16,717 bases of DNA from Caryophanales bacterium UBA4100 (lineage in GTDB: Bacteria > Bacillota > Bacilli > Paenibacillales > UBA4045), in contig DFXU01000063.1 in assembly GCA_002383285.1 (NCBI GenBank), positions 1 through 16,717 on the forward strand, read 5' to 3'. This document shows positions 1-6,784 of this stretch, in pieces. Position 1 is the first letter of the stretch, and every line of letters begins with the position of its first letter. The notes beneath the pieces were generated by a model, which was not told the origin of the DNA, searched no databases, and worked only from the letters and a program-made list of their open reading frames with translations. The position numbers and the translations under genes were made by a program.

Positions 1-22
1 TCGAATCCTGAATCCCCAGCCA
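1..22 (+). tRNA. tRNA-Gln (3' end only, inferred)
   Basis: Only the T-loop (TTCGAAT-like), the 3' T-stem strand, the acceptor strand ATCCCCA, discriminator G and an encoded CCA are inside the window. An acceptor ending CCCCA-G-CCA implies a 5' end of TGGGGAT, the usual start of Gln tRNAs. The following order Gly-Cys-Leu-Leu is that found after Gln in Bacillus subtilis trnD, which supports Gln. The anticodon lies outside the window, so identity is inferred. Confidence 0.7.
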
Positions 23-32
23 TTATTACTTT

Positions 33-107
33 GCGGACGTGGCTCAGTGGTAGAGCATCGCCTTGCCAAGGCGAGGGTCGAGGGTTCGAATCCCTTCGTC
101 CGCTCCA
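33..107 (+). tRNA. tRNA-Gly (anticodon GCC)
   Basis: The cloverleaf closes cleanly: acceptor GCGGACG pairs with CGTCCGC, and the anticodon stem TCGCC/GGCGA encloses TTGCCAA, giving anticodon GCC. The T-arm is GAGGGTTCGAATCCCTT, and the 3' CCA is encoded. It is the second gene of the tRNA run, 10 bases after the partial Gln gene. Confidence 0.97.
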
Positions 108-113
108 ATATTA

Positions 114-187
114 GGCGCCATAGCCAAGTGGTAAGGCAGAGCTCTGCAAAAGCTTTACCCCCAGTTCGAATCTGGGTGGCGCCTCCA
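114..187 (+). tRNA. tRNA-Cys (anticodon GCA)
   Basis: Acceptor GGCGCCA pairs with TGGCGCC. The anticodon loop CTGCAAA gives anticodon GCA. The T-arm is CCCAGTTCGAATCTGGG and CCA is encoded. It lies 6 bases after tRNA-Gly, as expected for a co-transcribed tRNA operon. Confidence 0.97.
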
Positions 188-210
188 TTAATATTGTATT
201 GTGTCATTAT

Positions 211-299
211 GCCGGGGTGGCGGAATTGGCAGACGCACAGGACTTAAAATCCTGCGGTAGGTGACTACCGTACCGGTTCGATTCCGGTTCTCGGCACCA
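211..299 (+). tRNA. tRNA-Leu (anticodon TAA)
   Basis: This is a class II tRNA of 89 bases with a long variable arm (GCGGTAGGTGACTACCGT forms its own stem). The anticodon stem CAGGA/TCCTG encloses CTTAAAA, so the anticodon is TAA. The acceptor GCCGGGG pairs with TCTCGGC using two G-U pairs. CCA is encoded. Confidence 0.97.
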
Positions 300-317
300 T
301 TATTTCCAAAAAAAGAT

Positions 318-394
318 GCGCCCTTAGCTCAGCTGGATAGAGCGTTTGACTACGAATCAAAAGGCCGGGAGTTCGAATCTCTCAGGGCGCGCCA
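318..394 (+). tRNA. tRNA-Arg (anticodon ACG)
   Basis: Acceptor GCGCCCT pairs with AGGGCGC. The anticodon stem TTTGA/TCAAA encloses CTACGAA, so the anticodon is ACG, with A34 expected to be edited to inosine by TadA. CCA is encoded. In B. subtilis trnD the two Leu genes are adjacent; here this Arg gene sits between them. Confidence 0.97.
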
Positions 395-437
395 TCTTTT
401 TAGAAACTGAAGTTTTATTGTATTTTGAAACACACTT

Positions 438-520
<83 letters not shown>

Positions 521-525
521 TCACG

Positions 526-565
526 AAAAGGCTTGTAGAATGTACTCATTCTATAAGCCTTTTTT
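526..565 (+). terminator. Rho-independent terminator of the tRNA operon
   Basis: A 17-base arm (526-542) pairs with 547-563 around the loop TACT, with a single G-U wobble, and ends in a run of six T at 560-565. It follows the last tRNA directly. Confidence 0.93.
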
Positions 566-645
566 CATTATAAAACGGTAGCTGAAGAGCGCATCCCAGG
601 TTACATTATAAGTTAGCATGAAAGCACCTTTATTGAAAGCATGCA

Positions 646-813
646 CTATTCTGTATCAGAGTCATCAGACCCATTCAATATTACTACATTCTCATCTTCG
701 TCTTTGAAGTAGTTATATTCGATGAGGAGGAGGTTCTTACTTAATGTAATCCAATACAACTCGGTATTCTTACCGACAATTAGCAAATAATAAAGAATAA
801 CGGGATATCCCAT
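646..813 (-). CDS. Doubtful 55-residue hypothetical protein
   Basis: A reverse-strand frame from ATG (811-813) to TAG (646-648) encodes a 55-residue peptide beginning MGYPVILYYLLIV and ending in an acidic tail, GSDDSDTE. The composition is protein-like: a hydrophobic start, a central stretch rich in Tyr/Leu/Asn, then a Asp/Glu-rich end. The frame stays open back to a TGA about 40 bases upstream, with no better ATG. There is no clear Shine-Dalgarno sequence, and the ATG lies inside the hairpin that I read as the terminator of the secreted-protein gene just upstream. It may be a remnant of a longer gene or a chance frame. I do not recognise it. Confidence 0.22.
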   Translation of the reverse strand: MGYPVILYYLLIVGKNTELYWITLSKNLLLIEYNYFKDEDENVVILNGSDDSDTE

Positions 814-832
814 AATCAGATGGAATAACCCG
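801..832 (-). terminator. Probable terminator after the WGxxGxxG-tail gene
   Basis: Read on the reverse strand, CGGGTTATTCCAT pairs with ATGGGATATCCCG around CTGATT (one mismatch and one G-U pair). A T-rich but interrupted tract (TTATTCTTTATTATTT) follows. It lies about 28 bases past the stop of the reverse gene at 860-1279. The weak U-tract lowers confidence. Confidence 0.5.
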
Positions 833-859
833 TTTGTGATATCCTGTGCTCAAGTTAAA

Positions 860-1279
860 TTAAATCTTATTCTTTTCTCTACCCCTGTTGAACATACCTG
901 CAAGGCCAAGTAGGCCTAATAATCCAAGCCAGCCCCAATCCGTTCCATCCGCGGCATCTGTAGTAGCTAGTCCCCGAACATTACCACCTGTGTAATTTCT
1001 GGCTCTTAATCCATTTGGATTATCGTTGTTGTTGCGATCCAAATTAAGATTGCCCATCCCAGTACCATTACGGTTGTCGGTACCATAATCAAAATCATTG
1101 CCAACACCATTACCGTACCCGTTGCTGGTGCTTGTGCCAGTCATTGTTCCTGTTTGCCTTGTGCCAGTCGTACCTACACCAGTCCCAGTTCCACCGCCAC
1201 CTGTACCTACAGCTAACGCGGGAGTAACTGATGTTAAACACAGCAAGGAGACTAAAGCGATTTGCATCATCTTCTTCAT
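860..1279 (-). CDS. Secreted Gly/Thr/Asn-rich protein with WGxxGxxG C-terminal tail
   Basis: A 139-residue protein with a signal peptide (about residues 1-23, ending PALA) and a low-complexity middle rich in Gly, Thr and Asn (24-100). The C-terminal tail contains WGWLGLLGLLGLAG (115-128) followed by the basic end NRGREKNKI. The tail matches the WGxxGxxG/CTERM-like domain described for small exported proteins of Bacillales, a short hydrophobic segment plus basic end thought to act as a sorting or membrane-anchoring signal; the partner enzyme is not established to my knowledge. The start is well set by GGAGGA seven bases before the ATG. It is transcribed alone and followed by a probable terminator. 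The role of the low-complexity body is unknown; a surface or spore-related function is only a guess. Confidence 0.85.
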   Translation of the reverse strand: MKKMMQIALVSLLCLTSVTPALAVGTGGGGTGTGVGTTGTRQTGTMTGTSTSNGYGNGVGNDFDYGTDNRNGTGMGNLNLDRNNNDNPNGLRARNYTGGNVRGLATTDAADGTDWGWLGLLGLLGLAGMFNRGREKNKI

Positions 1280-1402
1280 TGACTTTCCTCCTCTAATTTT
1301 TTATTGGCTCCTTCCGCATGTGGATAGGCAGGAGTGCAATTATTATTAGACAAAGGCGAATAGAATACACTAGGGAAAAGTTGACTATCCTATTCGAAGG
1401 GG

Positions 1403-1504
1403 GTGAATGAGATCGGGGTATATGCTCAAGGACAACACAAATCAGTGATTCTAATTTTAGTTTTATTCATACTGTTACTGATTGTTCTTCTTATAATGAT
1501 CTAG
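1403..1504 (+). CDS. YjcZ-like small membrane peptide
   Basis: A 33-residue frame with a short polar start (MNEIGVYAQGQHKS) and a single hydrophobic segment (VILILVLFILLLIVLLIMI) running to the end. The LVLFILL core is characteristic of the YjcZ/YtzL-like small sporulation proteins of Bacillales, which are short single-pass peptides. The GTG start is uncertain. The purine run GAAGGGG touches the GTG with no spacer, and the nearby ATG at 1407 is in another frame and closes early. The 3' end overlaps the end of xylR by 14 bases in convergent orientation. An interrupted inverted repeat, CGAATAG (1357-1363) / CTATTCG (1390-1396), lies just upstream. Confidence 0.5.
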   Translation: MNEIGVYAQGQHKSVILILVLFILLLIVLLIMI

Positions 1505-2669
1505 ATGTTGATTTTTGTAAGAAAGCAGATACGGCCATAAAGGAGGCTCCAAGAGCGGTGGAATGCGAACTCAAGCTAGAGAACTGTACTGCAGCTGATT
1601 GTCTCTGTATAGGAAGAGCGCGTTGATCAACAGTTTCTTGTAGAGGACGAGAAAGCCATCTTTCAGCTTTAGCTAATCGATTTCCAATAATAATAAGATC
1701 GGGGTTAAATATATTCATGATATTAGCGACCCCTATGCCGAGGTAATGCCCAATCTTCTCGAAAGCTTCAATTACGGACCCTTGGCCTTTCTCAGCGGAT
1801 GCTACATATGACTCAAGAGTACCTATCGTCCCGTCGAGTTGTATGGATTTGCCCATATCGGTCAATGCTTGCTCTGAGGCGTATAGCTCCCAGCATCCAC
1901 GATTACCGCAACGGCACAATCTTCCATTCGCATCAATGGTCATATGACCGGTTTCTCCAGAATAACCCCCAGTACCTCGGAAAACCTCATTCCTAAGTAT
2001 GATACCCGCACCTATACCTACACCAACACTAATATAGATTAAATTTGCAACTTCTTTCCCCAATCCATATTGCTTCTCACCTATAGCTCCCATATTAGCT
2101 TCATTATCAACAAAGATAGGCATCTCCGAGTAATTCAACTGTATGGCAGCCCTCAGATCCACATGGGTCCATCCTAAATTAGGTGCAAACAATACAGTGC
2201 CCTCAGCATTAACCATACCAGGAACACCGATACCAATCCCTACAATTCCATAAGGGCTTGAAGGTGCTTGCGAACTGATGATTCCAATTGATCGGACTAA
2301 CAGGGGGATAATTTCCTGAGAGTTCAACCCAATAATGTCCTCTTGATGTTCACAGATGATCATGCCTTGCAGATTAGTGAGTATTGTAAGTACATAATTA
2401 ACACCCAGATCAATACCGATAACATATCCAGCATCACCATTAAATTGTAACATTACAGGCTTACGGCCTCCGCTTGATTCACCTGCTCCTGTTTCGAATA
2501 CAAGGTGCTGAATTATAAGCTCAGATACGAGGCTGGAGACAGTACCCTTGTTCAAGCCTGTAATTTCAGATATACGAGCACGTGAGATGGAATGATAACG
2601 AATGATTGTGTCCATCACAATGGAAGTATTAATCTCCTTGACCATAAATTGGTCTCCGGTTCTTCTCAT
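1491..2669 (-). CDS. xylR: Xylose-responsive ROK-family repressor XylR
   Basis: A 392-residue transcription factor that binds the xyl operator without xylose and releases it with xylose. The N-terminal winged helix-turn-helix is at about 28-60 (ISRARISEITGLNKGTVSSL), followed by the SSGGRKPVML linker typical of XylR. The ROK sugar-binding domain starts with GIDLG (85-89). The ROK zinc site is visible: GH at 241-242 and CRCGNRGC at 252-259. It reads like B. subtilis XylR along its whole length. The start is supported by AGGGG seven bases before the ATG. It is divergent from xylA across a 125-bp region holding the operator, so autoregulation is likely. No obvious terminator follows. Confidence 0.96.
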   Translation of the reverse strand: MRRTGDQFMVKEINTSIVMDTIIRYHSISRARISEITGLNKGTVSSLVSELIIQHLVFETGAGESSGGRKPVMLQFNGDAGYVIGIDLGVNYVLTILTNLQGMIICEHQEDIIGLNSQEIIPLLVRSIGIISSQAPSSPYGIVGIGIGVPGMVNAEGTVLFAPNLGWTHVDLRAAIQLNYSEMPIFVDNEANMGAIGEKQYGLGKEVANLIYISVGVGIGAGIILRNEVFRGTGGYSGETGHMTIDANGRLCRCGNRGCWELYASEQALTDMGKSIQLDGTIGTLESYVASAEKGQGSVIEAFEKIGHYLGIGVANIMNIFNPDLIIIGNRLAKAERWLSRPLQETVDQRALPIQRQSAAVQFSSLSSHSTALGASFMAVSAFLQKSTSRSL

Positions 2670-2700
2670 AAATATTCCCCTATTCTTAAATACTGTCAGT

Positions 2701-2709
2701 AGTATAGCA
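2701..2709 (-). promoter_or_regulatory. Probable xylR promoter (extended -10)
   Basis: On the reverse strand TGCTATACT is an extended -10 element about 30 bases before the xylR start codon. The -35 position would fall at the left edge of the XylR operator and has no good match, as is common for extended -10 promoters. Confidence 0.5.
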
Positions 2710-2717
2710 CAATTTTA

Positions 2718-2744
2718 CTTAGTTTAGCCACTGTACAAACTAAG
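2718..2744. promoter_or_regulatory. XylR operator (xylO)
   Basis: A perfect inverted repeat, CTTAGTTT (2718-2725) / AAACTAAG (2737-2744), separated by 11 bases. TTAGTTT...AAACTAA half-sites are those of known Bacillus xyl operators. It overlaps the -35 of the xylA promoter and lies next to the xylR -10, so one site can repress both directions. Confidence 0.88.
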
Positions 2745-2760
2745 GGCTATTTGGTATGAT
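2732..2760 (+). promoter_or_regulatory. xylA promoter (SigA type)
   Basis: TGTACA (2732-2737) and TATGAT (2755-2760) are separated by 17 bases, matching consensus at 4/6 and 5/6 positions. The -35 and spacer are inside the XylR operator, the classic arrangement for steric repression. Transcription would start near 2767, about 28 bases before xylA. Confidence 0.75.
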
Positions 2761-2794
2761 ATAAACAGAATTTAATTATTGGAGGGATAATCAA

Positions 2795-4108
2795 ATGGCA
2801 TTTTTTGAAAGCGTGGGTAAAATTACATTCGAAGGTAAACAATCTAAGAACCCTTTAGCATTTAAGCATTATAATCCAGAGGAAATTGTCATGGGTCAAA
2901 CCATGGAGAAGCAATTAAAGTTCGGTGTATCTTACTGGCACACATTCACTGGCGGAGGAACAGACCCATTCGGTGCTGCGACTGCTCAGAGAAGCTGGGA
3001 TAAACTATCGGGTATGGATCTAGCTAAAGCACGTGTTGAGGCATCATTCGAATTTTATGATAAAATCGGAATTCCTTACTTTTGCTTCCATGATCGTGAC
3101 ATTGCACCAGAAGGTGATACGCTTCAGGAGACGAATAAAAATCTAGATGTAATTGTTGATCTTATTAAATCGAATATGAAATCCAGCGGTAAGAAGCTAT
3201 TATGGAACACTGCCAACATGTTCACACATCCACGCTTTGTTCATGGTGCTTCAACCAGTAGCAATGCTGACGTATTTGCTTATGCTGCTGCACAGGTAAA
3301 GAAACAGCTGGAGGTTGGCAAGGAATTAGGTGCTGAAAGCTATGTTTTCTGGGGTGGCCGCGAAGGCTATGAAACTTTATTAAACACAGATCTTAAGCTG
3401 GAGCTAGATAACTTAGCGAGATTTCTGCATATGGCTGTTGATTATGCGAACGAGATTGGCTTCCATCCACAATTCCTTATTGAGCCTAAGCCTATGGAGC
3501 CATCTAAGCACCAATATGACTTTGATGCCGCTACAACGATCTCCTTCTTACAAAAATATGGTTTAACGGATACATTCAAACTTAATCTAGAAGCTAATCA
3601 TGCTACATTGGCAGGACATTCATTCGAGCATGATCTAAGAGTAGCACGAATTAATGGTATGCTTGGATCGATTGATGCGAATCAAGGAGATATGCTATTA
3701 GGCTGGGATACGGATGAGTTCCCTGCTGATCTATACTCAACTACATTAGCTATGTATGAGGTCTTATTGAACGGCGGATTAAGCAAGGGTGGAATTAACT
3801 TTGATGCTAAGGTTAGACGTGCTTCCTTCGAACCGGATGATCTATTCTATGCGCATATTCTAGGAATGGATAGCTTCGCAAAGGGACTGAAGGTTGCTGC
3901 AAAGCTTATCGAAGACAAGGTTTTCGAGAGCTTTATCGATCAACGTTATGCAAGCTTTACTGAAGGTATCGGTGCTGAGATCGTATCAGGTAATGCTAAT
4001 TTCAAGACGTTAGAGCAGTATGCATTACAGAATAATCCTATCGTTAACCGTTCAGGTCGCCAAGAAATGCTAAAATCGTTACTGAACCAGTATATTCTAG
4101 CTGAATAA
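2795..4108 (+). CDS. xylA: Xylose isomerase
   Basis: Cytoplasmic metal-dependent isomerase that converts D-xylose to D-xylulose. At 437 residues it has the length of the longer (class II) xylose isomerases. Visible signatures are FCFHDRDIAPEG (96-107, with the catalytic His99 and Asp102), VFWGGREGYETLLNTD (184-199), and FLIEPKPMEPSKHQYDFD (227-244, with metal ligand Glu230 and catalytic Lys232). The start is fixed by GGAGGG eight bases before the ATG. It is the first gene of the xylAB operon. A possible imperfect CcpA site lies in the first codons. All key residues are present, so the enzyme should be active. Confidence 0.98.
   Translation: MAFFESVGKITFEGKQSKNPLAFKHYNPEEIVMGQTMEKQLKFGVSYWHTFTGGGTDPFGAATAQRSWDKLSGMDLAKARVEASFEFYDKIGIPYFCFHDRDIAPEGDTLQETNKNLDVIVDLIKSNMKSSGKKLLWNTANMFTHPRFVHGASTSSNADVFAYAAAQVKKQLEVGKELGAESYVFWGGREGYETLLNTDLKLELDNLARFLHMAVDYANEIGFHPQFLIEPKPMEPSKHQYDFDAATTISFLQKYGLTDTFKLNLEANHATLAGHSFEHDLRVARINGMLGSIDANQGDMLLGWDTDEFPADLYSTTLAMYEVLLNGGLSKGGINFDAKVRRASFEPDDLFYAHILGMDSFAKGLKVAAKLIEDKVFESFIDQRYASFTEGIGAEIVSGNANFKTLEQYALQNNPIVNRSGRQEMLKSLLNQYILAE
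2806..2819 (+). promoter_or_regulatory. Possible cre (CcpA) site inside xylA
   Basis: TGAAAGCGTGGGTA matches the first nine positions of the cre consensus TGWAARCGYTWNCW but misses three of the last five. The cre of B. subtilis xylA also lies inside the coding region, which is the main reason to list it. It could be chance. Confidence 0.3.
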
Positions 4109-4161
4109 TAGTTACCTCGGACGCAAGATATGTTCCCGTTAACGAACAGGAGGGGTGTATA

Positions 4162-5655
4162 TTGAAATACGTTATAGGTGTTGATCTGGGTACTAGCTCA
4201 GTAAAGGTGCTGCTAGTTAATACGCAAGGTGTTGTGAAATCAGAAGCCACTAAGGATTATCCATTAGTTCATGAGAAAGCTGGCTATAGTGAACAGAATC
4301 CAGAGCATTGGGTTACGGGAACAGTTGCAGCTCTTAAGCAATTAATGGAGAACTCTGATGTGAATGCGGAGGATATAGAAGGACTAAGCTTCTCAGGCCA
4401 GATGCATGGTTTAGTCTTGTTAGATGACAATCAAAAGGTGATTCGTCCGGCAATCCTATGGAATGATACACGAACAACTGAGCAGTGCCGACAGATTGAA
4501 GAGAAGCTTGGCGACCGATTGCTAACTATTACCCGAAATCCCGCTCTTGAGGGATTTACATTACCAAAAATATTGTGGGTACAGCAGCACGAGCCTGAAC
4601 TGTATCAAAGAGCATCGGTATTCTTATTACCTAAGGATTACCTACGATATCGCTTAACTGGACTTATTCATATGGAGTATTCGGATGCTGCTGGAACACT
4701 GATGCTTGATATTGGTGCTAAACAGTGGAGTGAGGAGTTGTGTAATGCTGTAGGTGTAAGCCTTGCATTATGTCCTCCTCTTGTCGAGCCGCATGCATTC
4801 GTGGGTACATTGTTGCCAGATGTTGCTGGTCTTACTGGCCTGAATGAATCAACGAAGGTGTTTGCTGGTGGAGCAGACAATGCATGTGGAGCTATAGGCG
4901 CAGGTATTCTATCTGTTGGCGAAGCGATGTGTAGTATTGGGACATCGGGTGTTATTCTTTCTTATGAGAACGATCTAGATGCTGATTATAAAGGGAAGGT
5001 TCACTTTTTTAACCACGGTAAGGCGGACGGCTACTATTCAATGGGTGTTACATTAGGCGCAGGCTACAGCTTAAGCTGGTTTAAGGATACATTAGCTGAG
5101 GATTCCAGCTTTGAGGAGCTGCTTGCTGGTGCTTCTAAGATCGCTCCTGGAGCCGGTGGGCTGCTGTTCACACCTTACTTAGTTGGCGAACGTACCCCTC
5201 ATGCTGATCCTAATATTCGTGGAAGCTTTATTGGATTAGATGGTTCGCATACACGCGATAACTTAACACGAGCAGTTCTTGAGGGAATTACATTCTCCCT
5301 TCAAGAGTCAATCGATATTTTCCGTAAAGCAGGTAAGAAGATTGATTGTGTCATATCGATTGGCGGTGGAGCGAAGAGTGAATTATGGCTGCAGATGCAA
5401 GCCGATATATTCAATGCTAAGGTCGTTCGTCTAGAGAATGAGCAAGGGCCGGGTATGGGTGCAGCAATGCTCGCAGCGTACGGCTGTGGTTGGTTTAGCT
5501 CACTTGAACAATGTGCTAAGATCTTCATTCGACGCGCTGGTGAATTTACACCTAACCCAGACTATGTTGCCAAATACGAACAGCTTTTCAATCTTTATAA
5601 GCAGGTGTATGTGCAGACAGAGGCATTAAACGGAGATTTAATGAAGTTTAGATAA
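4162..5655 (+). CDS. xylB: Xylulokinase (FGGY family)
   Basis: Phosphorylates D-xylulose with ATP to xylulose 5-phosphate, feeding the pentose phosphate pathway. The 497 residues show the FGGY kinase layout: GVDLGTSSVK phosphate loop (6-15), SGQMHGL (78-84) and the LWNDTRT motif (99-105) in the substrate half, the GGADNACGAIGAG stretch (236-248) with the likely catalytic base Asp239, and the C-terminal adenosine motif IGGGAKSELWLQMQADIF. The start codon is TTG, chosen because AGGAGGGG lies six bases upstream and the protein then begins directly at the first strand of the ATPase fold. It follows xylA by 53 bases without a terminator and is followed by one, so the operon ends here. No xylose transporter is in the window. 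Confidence 0.97.
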   Translation: MKYVIGVDLGTSSVKVLLVNTQGVVKSEATKDYPLVHEKAGYSEQNPEHWVTGTVAALKQLMENSDVNAEDIEGLSFSGQMHGLVLLDDNQKVIRPAILWNDTRTTEQCRQIEEKLGDRLLTITRNPALEGFTLPKILWVQQHEPELYQRASVFLLPKDYLRYRLTGLIHMEYSDAAGTLMLDIGAKQWSEELCNAVGVSLALCPPLVEPHAFVGTLLPDVAGLTGLNESTKVFAGGADNACGAIGAGILSVGEAMCSIGTSGVILSYENDLDADYKGKVHFFNHGKADGYYSMGVTLGAGYSLSWFKDTLAEDSSFEELLAGASKIAPGAGGLLFTPYLVGERTPHADPNIRGSFIGLDGSHTRDNLTRAVLEGITFSLQESIDIFRKAGKKIDCVISIGGGAKSELWLQMQADIFNAKVVRLENEQGPGMGAAMLAAYGCGWFSSLEQCAKIFIRRAGEFTPNPDYVAKYEQLFNLYKQVYVQTEALNGDLMKFR

Positions 5656-5685
5656 TAACACTTAATTTCTTCTAATTTAGTTTTT

Positions 5686-5712
5686 AAAGTGGGCCTTTGG
5701 CCCACTTTTTTT
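5686..5712 (+). terminator. Rho-independent terminator of xylAB
   Basis: A perfect 10-bp stem, AAAGTGGGCC/GGCCCACTTT, with a TTT loop is followed by an unbroken T run to 5712. It lies 31 bases after the xylB stop. Confidence 0.95.
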
Positions 5713-5802
5713 AATGGGCTTTAAAAATATAATTGGATTAAATTGCTCTGTATTCAATAATCGAAACTACAAACAATAGTGATAAAAAAGGAGCTGATGT
5801 GT

Positions 5803-6075
5803 GTGGCTAGAAGAAGAAGTAGAAGCTACGTCGTTCCAGAAGCAAGGCAAAGTATGCAATACTTCAAGGCGGAAATAATGCGCAAGGAAGGCTTCAATGT
5901 GAATATAAACGAACCTGAGACAGTAAAGTACGAAGTGGCAAGATCGATGGGGATCCCACTGAATCCTAAATATAATGGAGAAATTCAAGCTGCCACAGCA
6001 GGTAAAATTGGAGGTAAAATTGGTGGTATGATGGTTAAGGAGATGGTTCGAATGGCTAAGGAGTCTCTGCTATGA
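5803..6075 (+). CDS. Alpha/beta-type small acid-soluble spore protein
   Basis: A 90-residue DNA-binding protein expected in the forespore, where alpha/beta SASPs coat and protect DNA and are later degraded for amino acids. The N-terminus is MARRRSRSYVVPEARQSM. The SASP core has KYEVARSMGIPL (43-54), where E44-V45 is the expected germination-protease cut site, followed by a YNG segment and AGKIGGKIGGMMVKEMV (66-82), the second conserved motif. This arginine-rich start is typical of Paenibacillus SASPs. The GTG at 5803 is preferred because AAGGAG (5788-5793) precedes it by nine bases. An in-frame ATG at 5797 is only three bases from that site, and the longer frame opening at 5779 would place the ribosome site inside the gene. 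I found no convincing SigG promoter or terminator. Confidence 0.92.
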   Translation: MARRRSRSYVVPEARQSMQYFKAEIMRKEGFNVNINEPETVKYEVARSMGIPLNPKYNGEIQAATAGKIGGKIGGMMVKEMVRMAKESLL

Positions 6076-6125
6076 TAATCTATCAGTTAGAAAGTGAATT
6101 TGTCTAAGAGATGAGTTGAGTATGA

Positions 6126-6782
6126 ATGGGGATAGAGCTCTGGGAGCCGGTCTGGTTGTCTGTGAAAGTAACTTTAGTATCCAGCATCATCGTATTCATA
6201 TTAGCTTTAGCAACAGCAAGATTAATGACTAAGTTTAGGTTTTATGGTAAGACGGTTCTAGAAACAATATTCCTTCTACCGCTGGTTCTTCCGCCAACGG
6301 TTGTTGGATTTTTATTGTTAGTGATACTTGGACGCAATAGTTGGATTGGTAGGGCGATAGAATGGTTGACGAATCAGCCGATTATTTTCACTTGGATTGC
6401 AGCGGTTATTGCCTCTACAGTTGTGGCATTCCCATTAGTTTATCAAACTGTGAAAACCGGACTTGGATCAGTAGATAACTCCATAGAGGATGCTGCACGA
6501 TCTGCGGGTGCGACCGAATGGCAATTGTTCCGCTGGATTACATTACCGCTGTCTAGACGATTTCTAATCTCTGCATATGTCATCGGCTTTGCAAGGGGCT
6601 TGGGTGAATTTGGTGCGACGCTAATGATTGCAGGGAATATACCTGGGAGAACACAAACCATACCGACAGCGATTTATATAGCAGTTGATAGTGGAAAAGT
6701 TCAACTAGCTTGGTTTTGGACTATGATTGTTGTACTCATGTCCTTTATACTTCTCTTAACGGCTAATCGTGTGGCGAGGTAA
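6126..6782 (+). CDS. modB: Molybdate ABC transporter permease (ModB type)
   Basis: A 218-residue inner-membrane permease with about five or six membrane segments. The ABC permease coupling (EAA) loop is clear: EDAARSAGATEWQLFRWITL at 121-140, which would contact the ModC ATPase. FLLPLVLPPTVVGFLLL (49-65) and GFARGLGEFGATLMIAGNIPG (154-174) are hallmarks of ModB and the related tungstate permeases. The gene looks intact, but neither a binding protein (ModA) nor an ATPase (ModC) is beside it: a SASP gene lies before it and a membrane protein after it. Its ribosome site is weak. Only 50 bases separate it from the SASP stop and no terminator lies between. It may work with ModA and ModC encoded elsewhere. 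Confidence 0.92.
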   Translation: MGIELWEPVWLSVKVTLVSSIIVFILALATARLMTKFRFYGKTVLETIFLLPLVLPPTVVGFLLLVILGRNSWIGRAIEWLTNQPIIFTWIAAVIASTVVAFPLVYQTVKTGLGSVDNSIEDAARSAGATEWQLFRWITLPLSRRFLISAYVIGFARGLGEFGATLMIAGNIPGRTQTIPTAIYIAVDSGKVQLAWFWTMIVVLMSFILLLTANRVAR

Positions 6783-6784
6783 CT

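Noticed and set aside
1098..1349. Forward Pro/Val-rich frame opposite the WGxxGxxG-tail gene
   Set aside because: It is the antisense of a Gly/Thr repeat region, which gives open Pro/Val-rich frames automatically; the reverse gene has a signal peptide and a good ribosome site.
2795..5655. Antisense and shifted frames within xylA and xylB
   Set aside because: They overlap intact, strongly recognised enzymes, and none has a credible ribosome site or family match.
5779..5802. Earlier GTG start for the SASP gene
   Set aside because: It would place the AAGGAG ribosome site inside the gene; the GTG at 5803 has the right spacing and gives the family's usual N-terminus.
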